Shown here in pieces: positions 1 through 7,909 of a DNA stretch of 64,000 nucleotides. The notes under the pieces were generated by a model. That model saw only the letters and a list, made by a program, of their open reading frames with translations. It did not search any database and was not told where the DNA came from. The DNA lies in NCBI RefSeq assembly GCF_036346855.1, contig NZ_CP107841.1, forward strand, positions 930,001-994,000, in the 5' to 3' direction. The position numbers and the translations under genes were made by a program. This DNA comes from Streptomyces europaeiscabiei (GTDB lineage Bacteria; Actinomycetota; Actinomycetes; Streptomycetales; Streptomycetaceae). Each line of letters opens with the position of its first letter. Position 1 is the stretch's first letter.

Positions 1-453
1 CTGGACGAGGGCGAGGTGGACGTGGCGGTCGCGGGCATCCCGGCACGGCTGCCGGAGCCGCTGGTGAGCCGGACCGTGGCGACGACGGACCTGGTGTTCG
101 TCACCGCGCGCGACCGCCCGGACCCCGGCATCGGCGGCCCCTTCGTCCTCCCCCACCGCGGTCTGGTCCGTGACGCCGCCGACCGCTGGTTCCGCTCCCG
201 CGGCACCGCCCCCGACCTGGCGGCCGAACCGGAGGGCCACGAGGCGCTGTTGACCCTCGTCGCACTGGGCTGCGGCACCGGTGTGGTCCCCCGGCTGGTG
301 CTCGACCACAGCGCCGTACGCGACCGGCTCACGACCATCCCCACCGACACACCGCCCGAACCGTTCCCGATCGGGCTGTGTGTGCGACGGGCGGATCTGC
401 GGCGGCCGCAGGTGGCGGCGTTGTGGAGCCTCACGGCGGAGTTCACCTCCTGA
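1..453 (+). CDS. LysR-family transcriptional regulator, C-terminal part (5' end outside window)
   Basis: The frame is open from base 1, so the start and the N-terminal winged helix lie upstream. The 150 visible residues look like the second half of a LysR effector-binding domain: a VDVAVAGIPARLP segment, then GHEALLTLVALGCGTGVVPRLVLD, the usual 'G-x-G-v-a-l-l-P' core that lines the inducer pocket, and a closing strand-helix ending WSLTAEFTS. LysR proteins are cytoplasmic tetramers that bind DNA near a divergent target gene. The overall look is closest to IlvY-type regulators of branched-chain amino acid synthesis, but without the DNA-binding half or the target gene this is only a suggestion. 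Confidence 0.85.
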   Translation: MDEGEVDVAVAGIPARLPEPLVSRTVATTDLVFVTARDRPDPGIGGPFVLPHRGLVRDAADRWFRSRGTAPDLAAEPEGHEALLTLVALGCGTGVVPRLVLDHSAVRDRLTTIPTDTPPEPFPIGLCVRRADLRRPQVAALWSLTAEFTS

Positions 454-859
454 TCACTTTTGGAGGCAACTCCCGTACCCGCGAAGCAATTGCCCACCTC
501 CCGTCTCCCACCGTATTCAGAGTCTCGGAGTCACTGCATTCACTGTGCCGTTCCACGCGCACCTGTGGGCCCTGCCGCACGGCAGGGCCCACGGCGGACT
601 GCTCGTCAACCGGCAGTCCGGGTTCGGCGCCACCTTCCTGCCCGACCCCGGTACGTACGTCAGCAGCCCGTTCGCTCTGCTCGTGGCGGTGTTCCAGGGA
701 CGAGATCGACCTCGCGGTGTACGTGGTCACCGTGCTGAAGGTGGCGTCGGCCGCCGCCGCGACGGCTTGGCTGCCGCTCGCCCTGCGCCCCGGCCGATGG
801 TGGGCAGCGGGACTGGTGCCTCTTCTCCTTCGTCGGCTTCCCCGGCACGGCCTTCGAGT
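454..859. other. Degenerate non-coding stretch after the LysR gene
   Basis: About 400 bases hold no convincing gene. Several overlapping frames are open simply because of high GC. One short run, around 700-800 on the plus strand (EIDLAVYVVTVLKVASAAAA), resembles a transmembrane helix of a small membrane protein, but it has no start, no ribosome site and no matching neighbour. Together with the two gene fragments just downstream it suggests accumulated debris of former genes. Confidence 0.5.
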
Positions 860-1131
860 ACGAGAACGCCGTGCGCGAACACAAGGTGGATCGTGGGCGC
901 CGCGCTCGTCAACGGCGTGGAGGCACCGGGCCATGTCACCATCGTCATGGCCGTCACCGCCCTCACCGGCGTACAGATGATCATGTGATCATGCTCGGGG
1001 TGATCGGGGAGTACACCGGCCGGATCCACTACGAGGTCAAGGGGCGCCCGCACTTCCTGGTGAAGGCGACCAATATGGAGCACATGGAGGGGCACGCGGC
1101 GTGCGGCACGACGATGGACTTCATTCGCTGA
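860..1131 (+). pseudogene. Family-2 glycosyltransferase, C-terminal remnant with 8-bp tandem duplication
   Basis: Two plus-strand frames join into the C-terminus of a membrane-linked polyprenyl-phosphate glycosyltransferase (GT2, DPM/GtrB type). The first frame reads VTIVMAVTALTGVQMIM and stops; the second continues LGVIGEYTGRIHYEVKGRP followed by HFLVKATN, the signature last helix and tail of this family. The break is caused by an exact tandem copy of TGATCATG at 978-985 and 986-993; removing one copy restores GVQMIMLGVIGEY. The catalytic N-terminal domain is absent, so the gene was already truncated. The product would have transferred sugar between nucleotide donor and lipid carrier at the membrane. 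Confidence 0.75.
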
Positions 1132-1481
1132 TGCGGACGGCCACGCGCACGGAGAAGTTCCCCTACCATGTCGCCGCTGGTGAGCGCGTCGTCAGCGAAG
1201 GAGGAACCCGCCTTGTCGGGTGCGCTGAAGAAGCTCCAGTGTCCGGTTGCAGCGTCCGGGCATGATATGCCTCCCAACATCGCACCGTTCAGGCTTTGCC
1301 CTGTCATGCCGTGGTCCGCCCGCAAGCGAAGAAGGGCGCCACCCGGGCTGCTCCACTCGCCCGCAAGCTCCGACTGATCAATGCGAGCTGCGCCTCCACC
1401 TGCATCAGCGCAGGCAGCGCAGGCCCATGCCAACGCGGCGACCAGAGCCGACCACCGTCTCGCTGAAGCGCTCATTCTCAT
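1029..1481 (-). pseudogene. Truncated putative lipoprotein gene
   Basis: The start ATG at 1481 gives a signal peptide (MRMSASARRWSALVAALAWACAAC) with a poor lipobox (C-A-A-C), then RIDQSELAGEWSSPGGALLRLRADH, a pattern I recall from small Streptomyces lipoproteins of about 130-170 residues whose 'GEW...G..L.L..D' fold looks lipocalin-like. Similarity seems to end near 1155 (after SGDMVGEL). The remaining codons run antisense across the glycosyltransferase remnant and read as noise. The 3' half therefore appears replaced by a rearrangement whose junction lies around 1135-1160. A function cannot be assigned. Confidence 0.5.
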
Positions 1482-1558
1482 CCCACCCCACTCAAGGGGG
1501 CCCGCAACCACACATGGCGACGCGGTGCGGGACCCCCTTGCAGGCAGCAAGCCGTTGC

Positions 1559-2302
1559 TCAGCTGCAGGCCGTGGCCGACGGCGGGGGGCCGAACTGCTT
1601 CTTCTCGCCCGGTTTCGCGGCCTTCAGCTCCGCAATCCGGGCTTCGCTACTCTGACCGGCCGTCTTGTCTTCCAGGCTGAAGTTGGGGCTGCCGGGGTCG
1701 GCTTCCTTGCGAGCCTCCGAAGCGGAGCGCGACCTGCCTTCCAGCTCGTCTTCCCTGATCACCTTGTTGTCGAAGGGAATGTTGGAGTCGATGCCGAGGC
1801 CGCGCCACTTTGCGGGAATCGGTGGGTCGCCGGGGCTGCAGCGAGCCTCCTCCCACACGATGGACATGATGTAGCTGTGGCCCACCTCAAGGCGGGGGGC
1901 GTCGTGCCCGGCCATCTTCACCTTGTTTGACATGTCCGCGCCGGTGAAGTGCCAGCCGAAGGCCGAGTACGAGAACGACTGCGGTGCCGGTTTGTCGCTG
2001 TCGGCGCTGGACCACAGGACCTTGTCGACTGTGAGCGTCACATACCGTGGGATCAGTCCCTCGCCGCGCTCGGCCGCCGCCCGGCCGGGGGCGTTCTCCT
2101 TCTCCGAGGCAACGGTGACTGCCACTACGTGATCGGCGTAGGTAACCCAGTCCGACGCCGTCTGGTTGGGCAAATGGTCGCTGCCGTGGGCCAGCGTTAT
2201 CGGTTCCTCCGTCGCCGAGTTCTGCGCGATGAAGGCGGCGGAAGTCGTGATGGTTGCTGCGGCGACTGCACCGAGAGCAGCAATGCGCATGGCGTGTTTC
2301 AC
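1559..2302 (-). CDS. Secreted hypothetical protein
   Basis: 247 residues. Residues 1-25 form a Sec signal (two Lys/Arg, then AALGAVAAATITTSAAFIA). The mature part begins acidic and contains DHVVAVTVASEK, YVTLTVDKVLWSSAD and FGWHFTGADM, a beta-rich layout often seen in small secreted Streptomyces proteins with an OB- or lipocalin-like core. The last 70 residues are charged and probably flexible (DNKVIREDELEGRSRSASEARK). The start lies 21 bases after the stop of the metalloprotease-like gene on the same strand, so the two are probably one transcript and may act together outside the cell. I do not recognise a named domain. Confidence 0.75.
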   Translation of the reverse strand: MKHAMRIAALGAVAAATITTSAAFIAQNSATEEPITLAHGSDHLPNQTASDWVTYADHVVAVTVASEKENAPGRAAAERGEGLIPRYVTLTVDKVLWSSADSDKPAPQSFSYSAFGWHFTGADMSNKVKMAGHDAPRLEVGHSYIMSIVWEEARCSPGDPPIPAKWRGLGIDSNIPFDNKVIREDELEGRSRSASEARKEADPGSPNFSLEDKTAGQSSEARIAELKAAKPGEKKQFGPPPSATACS

Positions 2303-2323
2303 GTGATTGTCCTCTCGGCTCTG

Positions 2324-2950
2324 TCAGTTGGGCTTGATGTAGTGGGCGTTGATGTTGTCCGCTTGGTTGTCACCAAGCGGTTCGCAGTAGTCGACGGGCG
2401 TCTGCATGCAGCCGAGGGCACTGTTGGTCTTCAACAACTGGGGCGAAGCGTCGTCTCCGTGCAGGAGGCCGACTGCGTGCCCGGTCTCATGGCAACTGAG
2501 GCCGGGAGTGTAGGAGCCGGCTCCCCTGATGCGGATGTACTGCTGGTCGCATTCGTACTCAGCTGCGGGGCTGTCGTCGTTGCACCAGGTAAACCCATCA
2601 GCGTCATCCGGGATATCGGTGCTGCCTTCCTGGTAGATGATGTCCGTCTCCGCATCCCCGGAGAACGTCGGATTTGAGTCGTAGTAAATGGCGAGGTCGG
2701 TCGACGAGTACTGGGAAGCCAGCATGTCTCTGACGATGTCCTTGTCGCCCGCTTCGAGTTCGTACTCGCCGCTGCTGTCCATGTTGTAGTACACGGATCC
2801 GTTGTTCGTCTGGCAGACGGTTACGCTGCTGAAGATGCCGGGCTCACTGCAACTCGGGTTGTGGTTGCCTGTCGGGACGAGGTTGTCGGTGACAGCGGCC
2901 CACGCGACGCCGGCGCCGAGCAGCACCCCGGCCACCGCGATCGTGAGCAC
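2324..2950 (-). CDS. Putative secreted matrixin-like zinc metalloprotease
   Basis: 208 residues. A hydrophobic N-terminus (LTIAVAGVLLGAGVAWA) serves as signal peptide. Residues 154-165 read HETGHAVGLLHG, matching the HExxHxxGxxH zinc site of metzincins (M10/matrixin-like); Glu155 would be the catalytic base. The usual Met-turn is not obvious, although a GCMQTP segment at about 180 could supply the Met. Seven Cys residues (34, 46, 123, 134, 153, 181, 189) suggest disulfides. In-frame codons upstream of the GTG start encode a basic SWRRARN stretch that looks like part of a longer signal N-region, yet no start codon occurs before a stop, so the original start may have been lost. Likely co-transcribed with the secreted protein downstream. 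Confidence 0.75.
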   Translation of the reverse strand: MLTIAVAGVLLGAGVAWAAVTDNLVPTGNHNPSCSEPGIFSSVTVCQTNNGSVYYNMDSSGEYELEAGDKDIVRDMLASQYSSTDLAIYYDSNPTFSGDAETDIIYQEGSTDIPDDADGFTWCNDDSPAAEYECDQQYIRIRGAGSYTPGLSCHETGHAVGLLHGDDASPQLLKTNSALGCMQTPVDYCEPLGDNQADNINAHYIKPN

Positions 2951-3253
2951 GTTCCTGGCCCGGCGCCAGGAGGGTTTCGATCCGGTTTGCTGCGCAGTCT
3001 CCCCTTACGCGTCTCATGGGTTGGCCCTTACTGAAGGTCGAAGCCCGACCACCGGATGCGCGAGCGTCCGCATGTGCTAAACACTTCGAGAGTTATGTCC
3101 GGCTCCTCCAGCAGCCACATAATATGAACGCACATTCGCCTACCTGTCGACAGAATGCAGCTTTATGAGCACACCTCATGCCACAAGGCCGCGCTCGACC
3201 CAGGGCACGCCGCGAACAGGCCCATGCCACCGCAAACGGGTCCATGCCACCGT
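2951..3253. other. Intergenic region between metalloprotease-like gene and sigma factor gene
   Basis: About 300 bases separate two divergent units. No gene could be read on either strand. The left half must carry the leftward promoter of the secreted-protein pair. The right half contains the direct repeat and the ECF-type promoter listed separately. Confidence 0.5.
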
Positions 3254-3258
3254 GAACG
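3222..3258 (+). repeat. 17-bp direct repeat spaced by 20 bp, overlapping the sigma-gene promoter
   Basis: CCATGCCACCGCAAACG at 3222-3238 and CCATGCCACCGTGAACG at 3242-3258 differ at two positions. The 20-bp period equals two helical turns, which would put two bound protein molecules on one DNA face. The second copy runs into the -35 element of the downstream gene, so it could be an operator. It could also be a simple local duplication. Confidence 0.5.
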
Positions 3259-3279
3259 TTTCCCAGGGCTGCCTCCGTC
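3254..3279 (+). promoter_or_regulatory. ECF-type promoter for the sigma factor gene
   Basis: TGAACGT at 3253-3259 and CGTC at 3276-3279 are separated by 16 bases, which fits the GGAAC(N16-17)CGTC pattern of many ECF sigma factors. It lies 27 bases upstream of the sigma gene's start codon, so autoregulation is the natural inference. Confidence 0.45.
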
Positions 3280-3305
3280 ATAGATGAAACGAAGAAGGGC
3301 TGCAA

Positions 3306-3842
3306 ATGACAGGAAGGCGCGGAGCGAAGCGAGCCGACAGCATGCACTCGCTGGCCGACGTGGCGGTGGACACTGGCAGGATACGGGCGGTGCTCGCCTT
3401 GGGCGGGGTGCCTCTGGACGCACTGGACGACGGGATGCAGCAGGTCAGGCTGAAGCCGCTCGAAGAGCAGGCCAACCCCGCCGCCGCCAAGATCCGTAAT
3501 CCGTCGGCATGGGTTGCCGTGGTCGCCTCCCGGGTTGCCGCGGACTGGCACCGGGCCCGGAAGCGGGACGCGGGTCTCCGCGAACGGCCGGCCGAGCGGT
3601 GGTCGCGGCGTCCCCCGACGGATCACCCCGAGGAGGACCGGGTGCTCGCCCTGACCGTGTCGGAGGGCCTGGAGGCTCTGCCCACGGCGCAGCGACAGGT
3701 GCTTGCCCTGCGCTATTGCGCCGACCTGACTGTCCGGGACATCGCGCTGCAGCTGGACATCCCGGAGGGCACGGTCAAGAGCCGGCTGCACGCGGCCATC
3801 TCCGCCATGCGAACGCGGCTCAATGAGATGGAGGTGATCTGA
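3306..3842 (+). CDS. ECF-type RNA polymerase sigma factor
   Basis: 178 residues, typical for ECF (group 4) sigma factors that direct polymerase to extracytoplasmic-stress promoters. Residues about 15-85 correspond to region 2, ending in SAWVAVVASRVAADWHRARKR. Residues 120-172 form region 4 with the helix-turn-helix LTVRDIALQLDIPEGTVKSR (141-160). The classical strongly aromatic region 2.3/2.4 is weak, so it may recognise an unusual -10. Start ATG has GAAGAAGGG seven bases upstream. The membrane-protein gene follows after one base, with its ribosome site inside the 3' end of this gene, implying coupling and a likely anti-sigma partner. Confidence 0.88.
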   Translation: MTGRRGAKRADSMHSLADVAVDTGRIRAVLALGGVPLDALDDGMQQVRLKPLEEQANPAAAKIRNPSAWVAVVASRVAADWHRARKRDAGLRERPAERWSRRPPTDHPEEDRVLALTVSEGLEALPTAQRQVLALRYCADLTVRDIALQLDIPEGTVKSRLHAAISAMRTRLNEMEVI

Positions 3843-3843
3843 G

Positions 3844-4452
3844 GTGACGCATGTGACCAAGACCGAAGAGGAGAAGCTGCGGCGCGCCCTCGCCATGATC
3901 GGTGAGGAGGCGGGCCGGGATGAGGTGGTCCCGGAGCCACGCGCCCGTACCACCCCTTGGTGGCGGCACTGGGGGACGGTCACCGGGGGACTGGTCACTG
4001 CGGCGGCGCTCTGTGCCGGCGTCCTGGTGCTGGCGCTCGGCGACGACAAGCCGACTGGACCCTCCGGTGGCAACCAGAGCGGAAAGGGGCAGACGCTCGA
4101 GGAATGGATCGCCTGCGCCCGAGTGATCGCCGAGGGCGACGTAGCGGCGGTACGCGACAGCGAGGAACCCGGCAGGGTCATCGTCACCTTCGATGTGGAC
4201 GACTGGATCAAACCTGCACAGGGCACCAAGCGAGTTGATCTCGACCTCGTCGACCCCACGGAGGCAGGCGTCCACCCGAGCTGGAAGGCGGGCACGCATG
4301 CTCTGATCGTGGTGCCCGAACGCCACGACCTGCCGGCCGATACGTTCGAGGGCGCCCAGTTGGACAGGTACCGCGATCAGATCGAGCGCGCACTGCCCAA
4401 GGCCCCGGAAGCCGGATGCCCGGCGTACTGGCAGGACCCACAGGGCCGTTGA
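3844..4452 (+). CDS. Single-pass membrane protein, probable anti-sigma partner
   Basis: 202 residues. GTG start one base after the sigma gene's stop; GGAGGTGA at 3829-3836 lies at ideal distance and inside the sigma gene, so the two are translated together. Residues 1-40 are cytoplasmic and charged, residues about 44-65 (GTVTGGLVTAAALCAGVLVLAL) span the membrane, and the remaining 135 residues would be outside, with two Cys (about 90 and 193) that could pair. No HxxxCxxC zinc motif of the ZAS anti-sigma class is present, so inhibition of the sigma factor is inferred from position and topology only. The 3' end abuts transposase remnants. Confidence 0.75.
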   Translation: MTHVTKTEEEKLRRALAMIGEEAGRDEVVPEPRARTTPWWRHWGTVTGGLVTAAALCAGVLVLALGDDKPTGPSGGNQSGKGQTLEEWIACARVIAEGDVAAVRDSEEPGRVIVTFDVDDWIKPAQGTKRVDLDLVDPTEAGVHPSWKAGTHALIVVPERHDLPADTFEGAQLDRYRDQIERALPKAPEAGCPAYWQDPQGR

Positions 4453-4483
4453 TGGCTTCGGAGACAGCGGAATTGCGCCCGAC

Positions 4484-5690
4484 GAGATCGACTTGGAGTC
4501 CCGCCGCCCGCTCGATGTCCTGCCCGGCCGGGACGCCGATCCGCTGGCCGACTGGCTACGCGGCCATCCCGAGGTGCAGATCATCTGCCGCGACAGGGCC
4601 GGCGCCTACGCCGAGGGCGCGCGTTCCGGCGCTCCCCAGGCCCAGCAGGTCGCGGACGTCTGGCACTTGTGGCGCAACCTCGCCGAGGCCGTCGATAAGA
4701 CGGTCGGCACTCACCATCCGTGCATCCGGGCGGTGTTCGCCACGCCCCCGGTCGCCGATGATCCGGCCTCAAAGCCCCTGGCCACCTTGGTGCCGCCGGT
4801 TGAATCCGAGCCGTTCGACCCGCCCGACGGCACGCTCGATGTCCTGGGGCAGCCGCGGCGGCTGGTCGCGCGCACGACGGAGCGATTCGAAGCGGTGCAA
4901 GAACGGCTGGCTGCAGGGATGTCGCTGGCCGCGATCCGCCGCGAGTTACGGCTGGACCACTCGACGGTGCGGCGCTTCGCCCGTGCCCAGAGCCTGGACG
5001 AGCTCCTGGTCAAGGCCGTCAACCGAACCTCGATCCTGGACCCGCACAAGCCCTACCTGCACCAGCGGTGGAACCAGGGCTGCCACGACATTCCCCAGCT
5101 CCACCGCGAACTGCGCGAGCAGGCCTTCACCGGCGACGTCCAGGGCGTGCGCCGCTATTTCCGCCCCTTCAAGAAACCCCGTAGTCCCAGGCCAGAGCAC
5201 CCTCCAGCGCCGCGGCCGGAACCGCGGCCGGCGCCCAAGCCCCGCCGAGTTGTGCGCTGGATCATGACCAACCCCGGACGCCTCACGGACCGTGATACGG
5301 CAGAGCTCAAGGAGATCAGGGCTGCTTGCCCGCACCTCGACGCTGCTGCACGCCACGTCCGCGACTTCGCCGACATGATGCGCGACCTCCGCGGCGATCA
5401 ACTCCCCGACTGGATGGACCGGGTCACGCGAGACGAACTCCCCGCCTTGCACTCCCTGGTCAACGGCCTGCGCCGTGACTTCGACGCCGTCACCACCGGC
5501 CTCAGCAGCCCATGGAGCTCCGGCCAGGTCGAAGGGCATGTCTGCAGAGTCAAGTTCCTCAAGCGCATGGGTTTCGGCCGGGCCAAACTCGACCTGCTCC
5601 GCAGACGCATCCTGCACAGCCCGTGATCGGCACCGTCACAAGATCCCCGACAGAGCCCAATTTCCTGATCACGACGGCTGGTGTGTATGT
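4484..5690 (+). mobile_element. Decayed ISL3-family insertion sequence
   Basis: The transposase remnant and about 60 bases after its stop represent the right part of an ISL3-type element. The stretch after the stop (ATCGGCACCGTCACAAGATC and beyond) resembles the ends I recall for Streptomyces ISL3 copies, but no matching left inverted repeat is visible near 4450-4490, in keeping with loss of the left end. Boundaries are approximate. Confidence 0.55.
4493..5626 (+). pseudogene. ISL3-family transposase, N-terminally truncated
   Basis: 377 residues from a TTG that is probably not a real start. Homology begins with LESRRPLDVLPGRDADPLADWL, the strand after the first catalytic Asp, followed by ICRDRAGAYAEGA (second Asp) and WHLWRNLAEAV. 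A helix-turn-helix insertion lies at about 140-180 (AAIRRELRLDHSTVRRFARA). The end GQVEGHVCRVKFLKRMGFGR carries the catalytic Glu. The zinc-finger and HTH N-terminus (roughly 150 residues) and the first catalytic residue are missing, so the element is dead. A rare TTA leucine codon occurs near 4945. The remnant starts immediately at the 3' end of the membrane-protein gene. Confidence 0.8.
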
Positions 5691-5816
5691 GCTCGTGGAT
5701 GTCCTGCACGCGGGCAACCGGTTCGCCCCCTGCTCGCGTCGGGGGCGGCGATTCCGGTGACGTTCATGGTGTCCCGCACGATCATGCTGCGAGGTCCACG
5801 GCCCTGGTGAAGGCGG

Positions 5817-7058
5817 TCAGACCAGCGCGCCCAGCGGGTCGTCGAGTACCGGCTGCCACGCCAGCTCGGCCGCCCCGACCAGGCTGTTGTGGTCCAGCGT
5901 GCAGGCCAGGATCGGGGGGACCCCGCTCTGCCTCCCCCACAGGCTGCGGTCCGCGACGACGGCGCGCAGCCGGTCGGGGTCGGCGTCGAGGAGGGCGCGG
6001 TGCATGCCGCCGAGGATGATGCGGTCGGGGTTGAGGATGTTGACCAGGCCCGCGAGCCCGAGGCCGAGGCGGTCGATGATGGCCTCGGCGGCCGTGCGGA
6101 CGCCCGGGTCGGCGTACTGGGTGCGGATGAGCTCGTTGGCCTGCTGGAGGAGTGAGCCCTCGGGACCCGGGTCGCGGCCGACGGCGGTGAGAAAGGCCCG
6201 CGGGTCGGCCTCGACGTCGAGGCAGCCTCGGCTGCCGCAGTGACAGGGGCGGCCCTCGGGGTTGACGGTGAGGTGGCCGACTTCGAGGGCGAGGCCCGAA
6301 CTGCCCGTGTGCAGACGGCCGTCGAGGACCAGCGCACCGCCGACGCCCCGGTGTCCGGTCGCCACGCACAGCAGATCACGGGAGCCCCGCCCGGCGCCGT
6401 GCCGGTGTTCGGCGAGAGCGGCGAGGTTGACGTCGTTCGCCGCGAACGCGGGCCCCTCGATCCCGGCCGCGCGCACCCGTTCGGCGAAGATCTCCCGGAC
6501 GGGCGCCCCGGCGGGCCAGGCCAGGTGCAGCGGGTTCAGCGCCAGCCCCGCCGGTTCGGCGACCGCGGACGGCACGGCGAGCCCCGCGCCCACACACCGC
6601 CGGCCGGTCTCGCGCAGGAGTGCGGCGGCCGCGTCGACGACCGAGCCGAGCACCTTGGCCGGGTCGGCGTCCACGATCTCGCAGGCGGGCGCGGTGGCGA
6701 CGATCCGCCCGCCGAGGCCGACCAGCGCTGCCCGCCAGCCGTCGGCGTGCACCTGGGCGGCAAGCGCTACGGGTCCCCCCTCGGCGACTTCGAGGCGGTG
6801 GGAGGGCCGGCCCTGCGAACCGGCGGCGGCGCCCGGATGCGCGTCGACCCGGATCAGCCCCAGCGCCTCCAGCTCGGCGGCGACGGCACCCGCCGTGGCC
6901 CGGGTGACGCCCAGCTCGGCGGTGAGCACGGCCCTCGTCGGCGCCCGTCCGGTGTGCACCAGCTCCAGCGCCGGACCGAGCGCACCCCTGCCCCGGTCCA
7001 GCCGAGTCCGTGTCGTCGCCCCTTCGCCCGCCGCCTTGGGGGCCGCCTTCCCGTCCAT
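5817..7058 (-). CDS. ROK-family transcriptional regulator
   Basis: 413 residues: an N-terminal winged helix (about 25-85, with TRAVLTAELGVTRATAGAVAAELEALGLI) joined to a ROK sugar-kinase-like domain. The zinc motif CHCGSRGCLDVEADP is present, as is the ROK glycine-rich GLALEVGHLTVNPEG. Such NagC/XylR-type proteins repress sugar catabolic genes and are released by a sugar or sugar phosphate. The phosphate-binding DxGxT loop is poorly conserved (near GLGGRIV), so kinase activity is unlikely. The gene stands alone, converging with the transposase remnant; no sugar operon is adjacent, hence the ligand is unknown. Confidence 0.9.
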   Translation of the reverse strand: MDGKAAPKAAGEGATTRTRLDRGRGALGPALELVHTGRAPTRAVLTAELGVTRATAGAVAAELEALGLIRVDAHPGAAAGSQGRPSHRLEVAEGGPVALAAQVHADGWRAALVGLGGRIVATAPACEIVDADPAKVLGSVVDAAAALLRETGRRCVGAGLAVPSAVAEPAGLALNPLHLAWPAGAPVREIFAERVRAAGIEGPAFAANDVNLAALAEHRHGAGRGSRDLLCVATGHRGVGGALVLDGRLHTGSSGLALEVGHLTVNPEGRPCHCGSRGCLDVEADPRAFLTAVGRDPGPEGSLLQQANELIRTQYADPGVRTAAEAIIDRLGLGLAGLVNILNPDRIILGGMHRALLDADPDRLRAVVADRSLWGRQSGVPPILACTLDHNSLVGAAELAWQPVLDDPLGALV

Positions 7059-7110
7059 GAGGGGGAGTCTCCCATGATCCGCTCGGCATCGAACCCCCGC
7101 CCGGCGAGCC

Positions 7111-7851
7111 TCAGCCGTCGCCGAGGCCGCTGACCCGCAGGGTGACGTTCAGCCGACCGGTCAGCCCCAGTCCGGTCGGCGCGGTCCCCCCGTACACCCG
7201 GGGCACTCCGTGGTACGCCTGCCGTGACGCCCCGCCGAACACGAAGAGATCACCGCTGCGCAGCTCCACGTCCGTGTACGGCCGTGTCCGTGTCTCCGTG
7301 TTACCGAAGCGGAAGACGCAGGTGTCGCCGAGGCTCAGCGACACCACCGGCGCGTCCGAATCCTCGTCGCTGTCCCGGTGCATGCCCATGCGGGCGTCGG
7401 CGTCGTAGAAGTTGATCAGGGCGATGTCGTACGGGGCCGTCGCCTCCGCCGCGCCCAGCGCGTCCGCGACCGCGCGCCGGCCCAGCTCGCCCAACCAACC
7501 GGGGAACGGTTTCACGGGCGTCCCGTCGCCGTCGACGACCGTGCGGGCGTAGGCGTACGGGTACCGGTGCCGTCCGGGGCATCCGGGATTGTCCCGGACG
7601 GCCCGCCCGCAGTTCGGGCACCTTTGTACGGGAGCCCAGTGCCGACCGAGGCAGACCTGCCGGGCGGTCATCGTGCCGCCGCCCGGGGTGCGGACCGTAC
7701 GGAGCCCGGCTGGCGGTCTGGCCCAGTCGCGGCAGGCGTCCAGGAGCCGCCCCTGCTGTTCCGCGTCCAGCCAGTCCGGGACGTGGACCGCGCCGGGCGC
7801 GATCTCCGTGCGGCCGCGGGGGAACAGCTCGGCGTCCATGGGGGCCATCAT
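7111..7851 (-). CDS. AlkB-like Fe(II)/2-oxoglutarate dioxygenase with Cys-rich insertion
   Basis: 246 residues. The double-stranded beta-helix core has the iron ligands His158-x-Asp160 (MHRDSDE) and His214 (AYHGVP), with the 2-oxoglutarate-binding arginines in RLNVTLR at 233-239. AlkB proteins demethylate N-alkylated bases in DNA or RNA. Compared with the actinobacterial AlkB proteins I recall, where a CLGxHWxPYxYSR stretch is continuous, this one carries about 23 extra residues (73-95) containing Cys78, Cys81, Cys91 and His95 (CPNC then CPGRH), which could form a zinc knuckle. The start is uncertain among three nearby ATGs (7851, 7848, 7839). A divergent methyltransferase gene starts 58 bases away. 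Confidence 0.85.
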   Translation of the reverse strand: MMAPMDAELFPRGRTEIAPGAVHVPDWLDAEQQGRLLDACRDWARPPAGLRTVRTPGGGTMTARQVCLGRHWAPVQRCPNCGRAVRDNPGCPGRHRYPYAYARTVVDGDGTPVKPFPGWLGELGRRAVADALGAAEATAPYDIALINFYDADARMGMHRDSDEDSDAPVVSLSLGDTCVFRFGNTETRTRPYTDVELRSGDLFVFGGASRQAYHGVPRVYGGTAPTGLGLTGRLNVTLRVSGLGDG

Positions 7852-7909
7852 CCCGCACGGCCACTCGGGGAAGAGGCCTGAGCCGTGGCTCGGTTAGCCT
7901 GGGCACACG

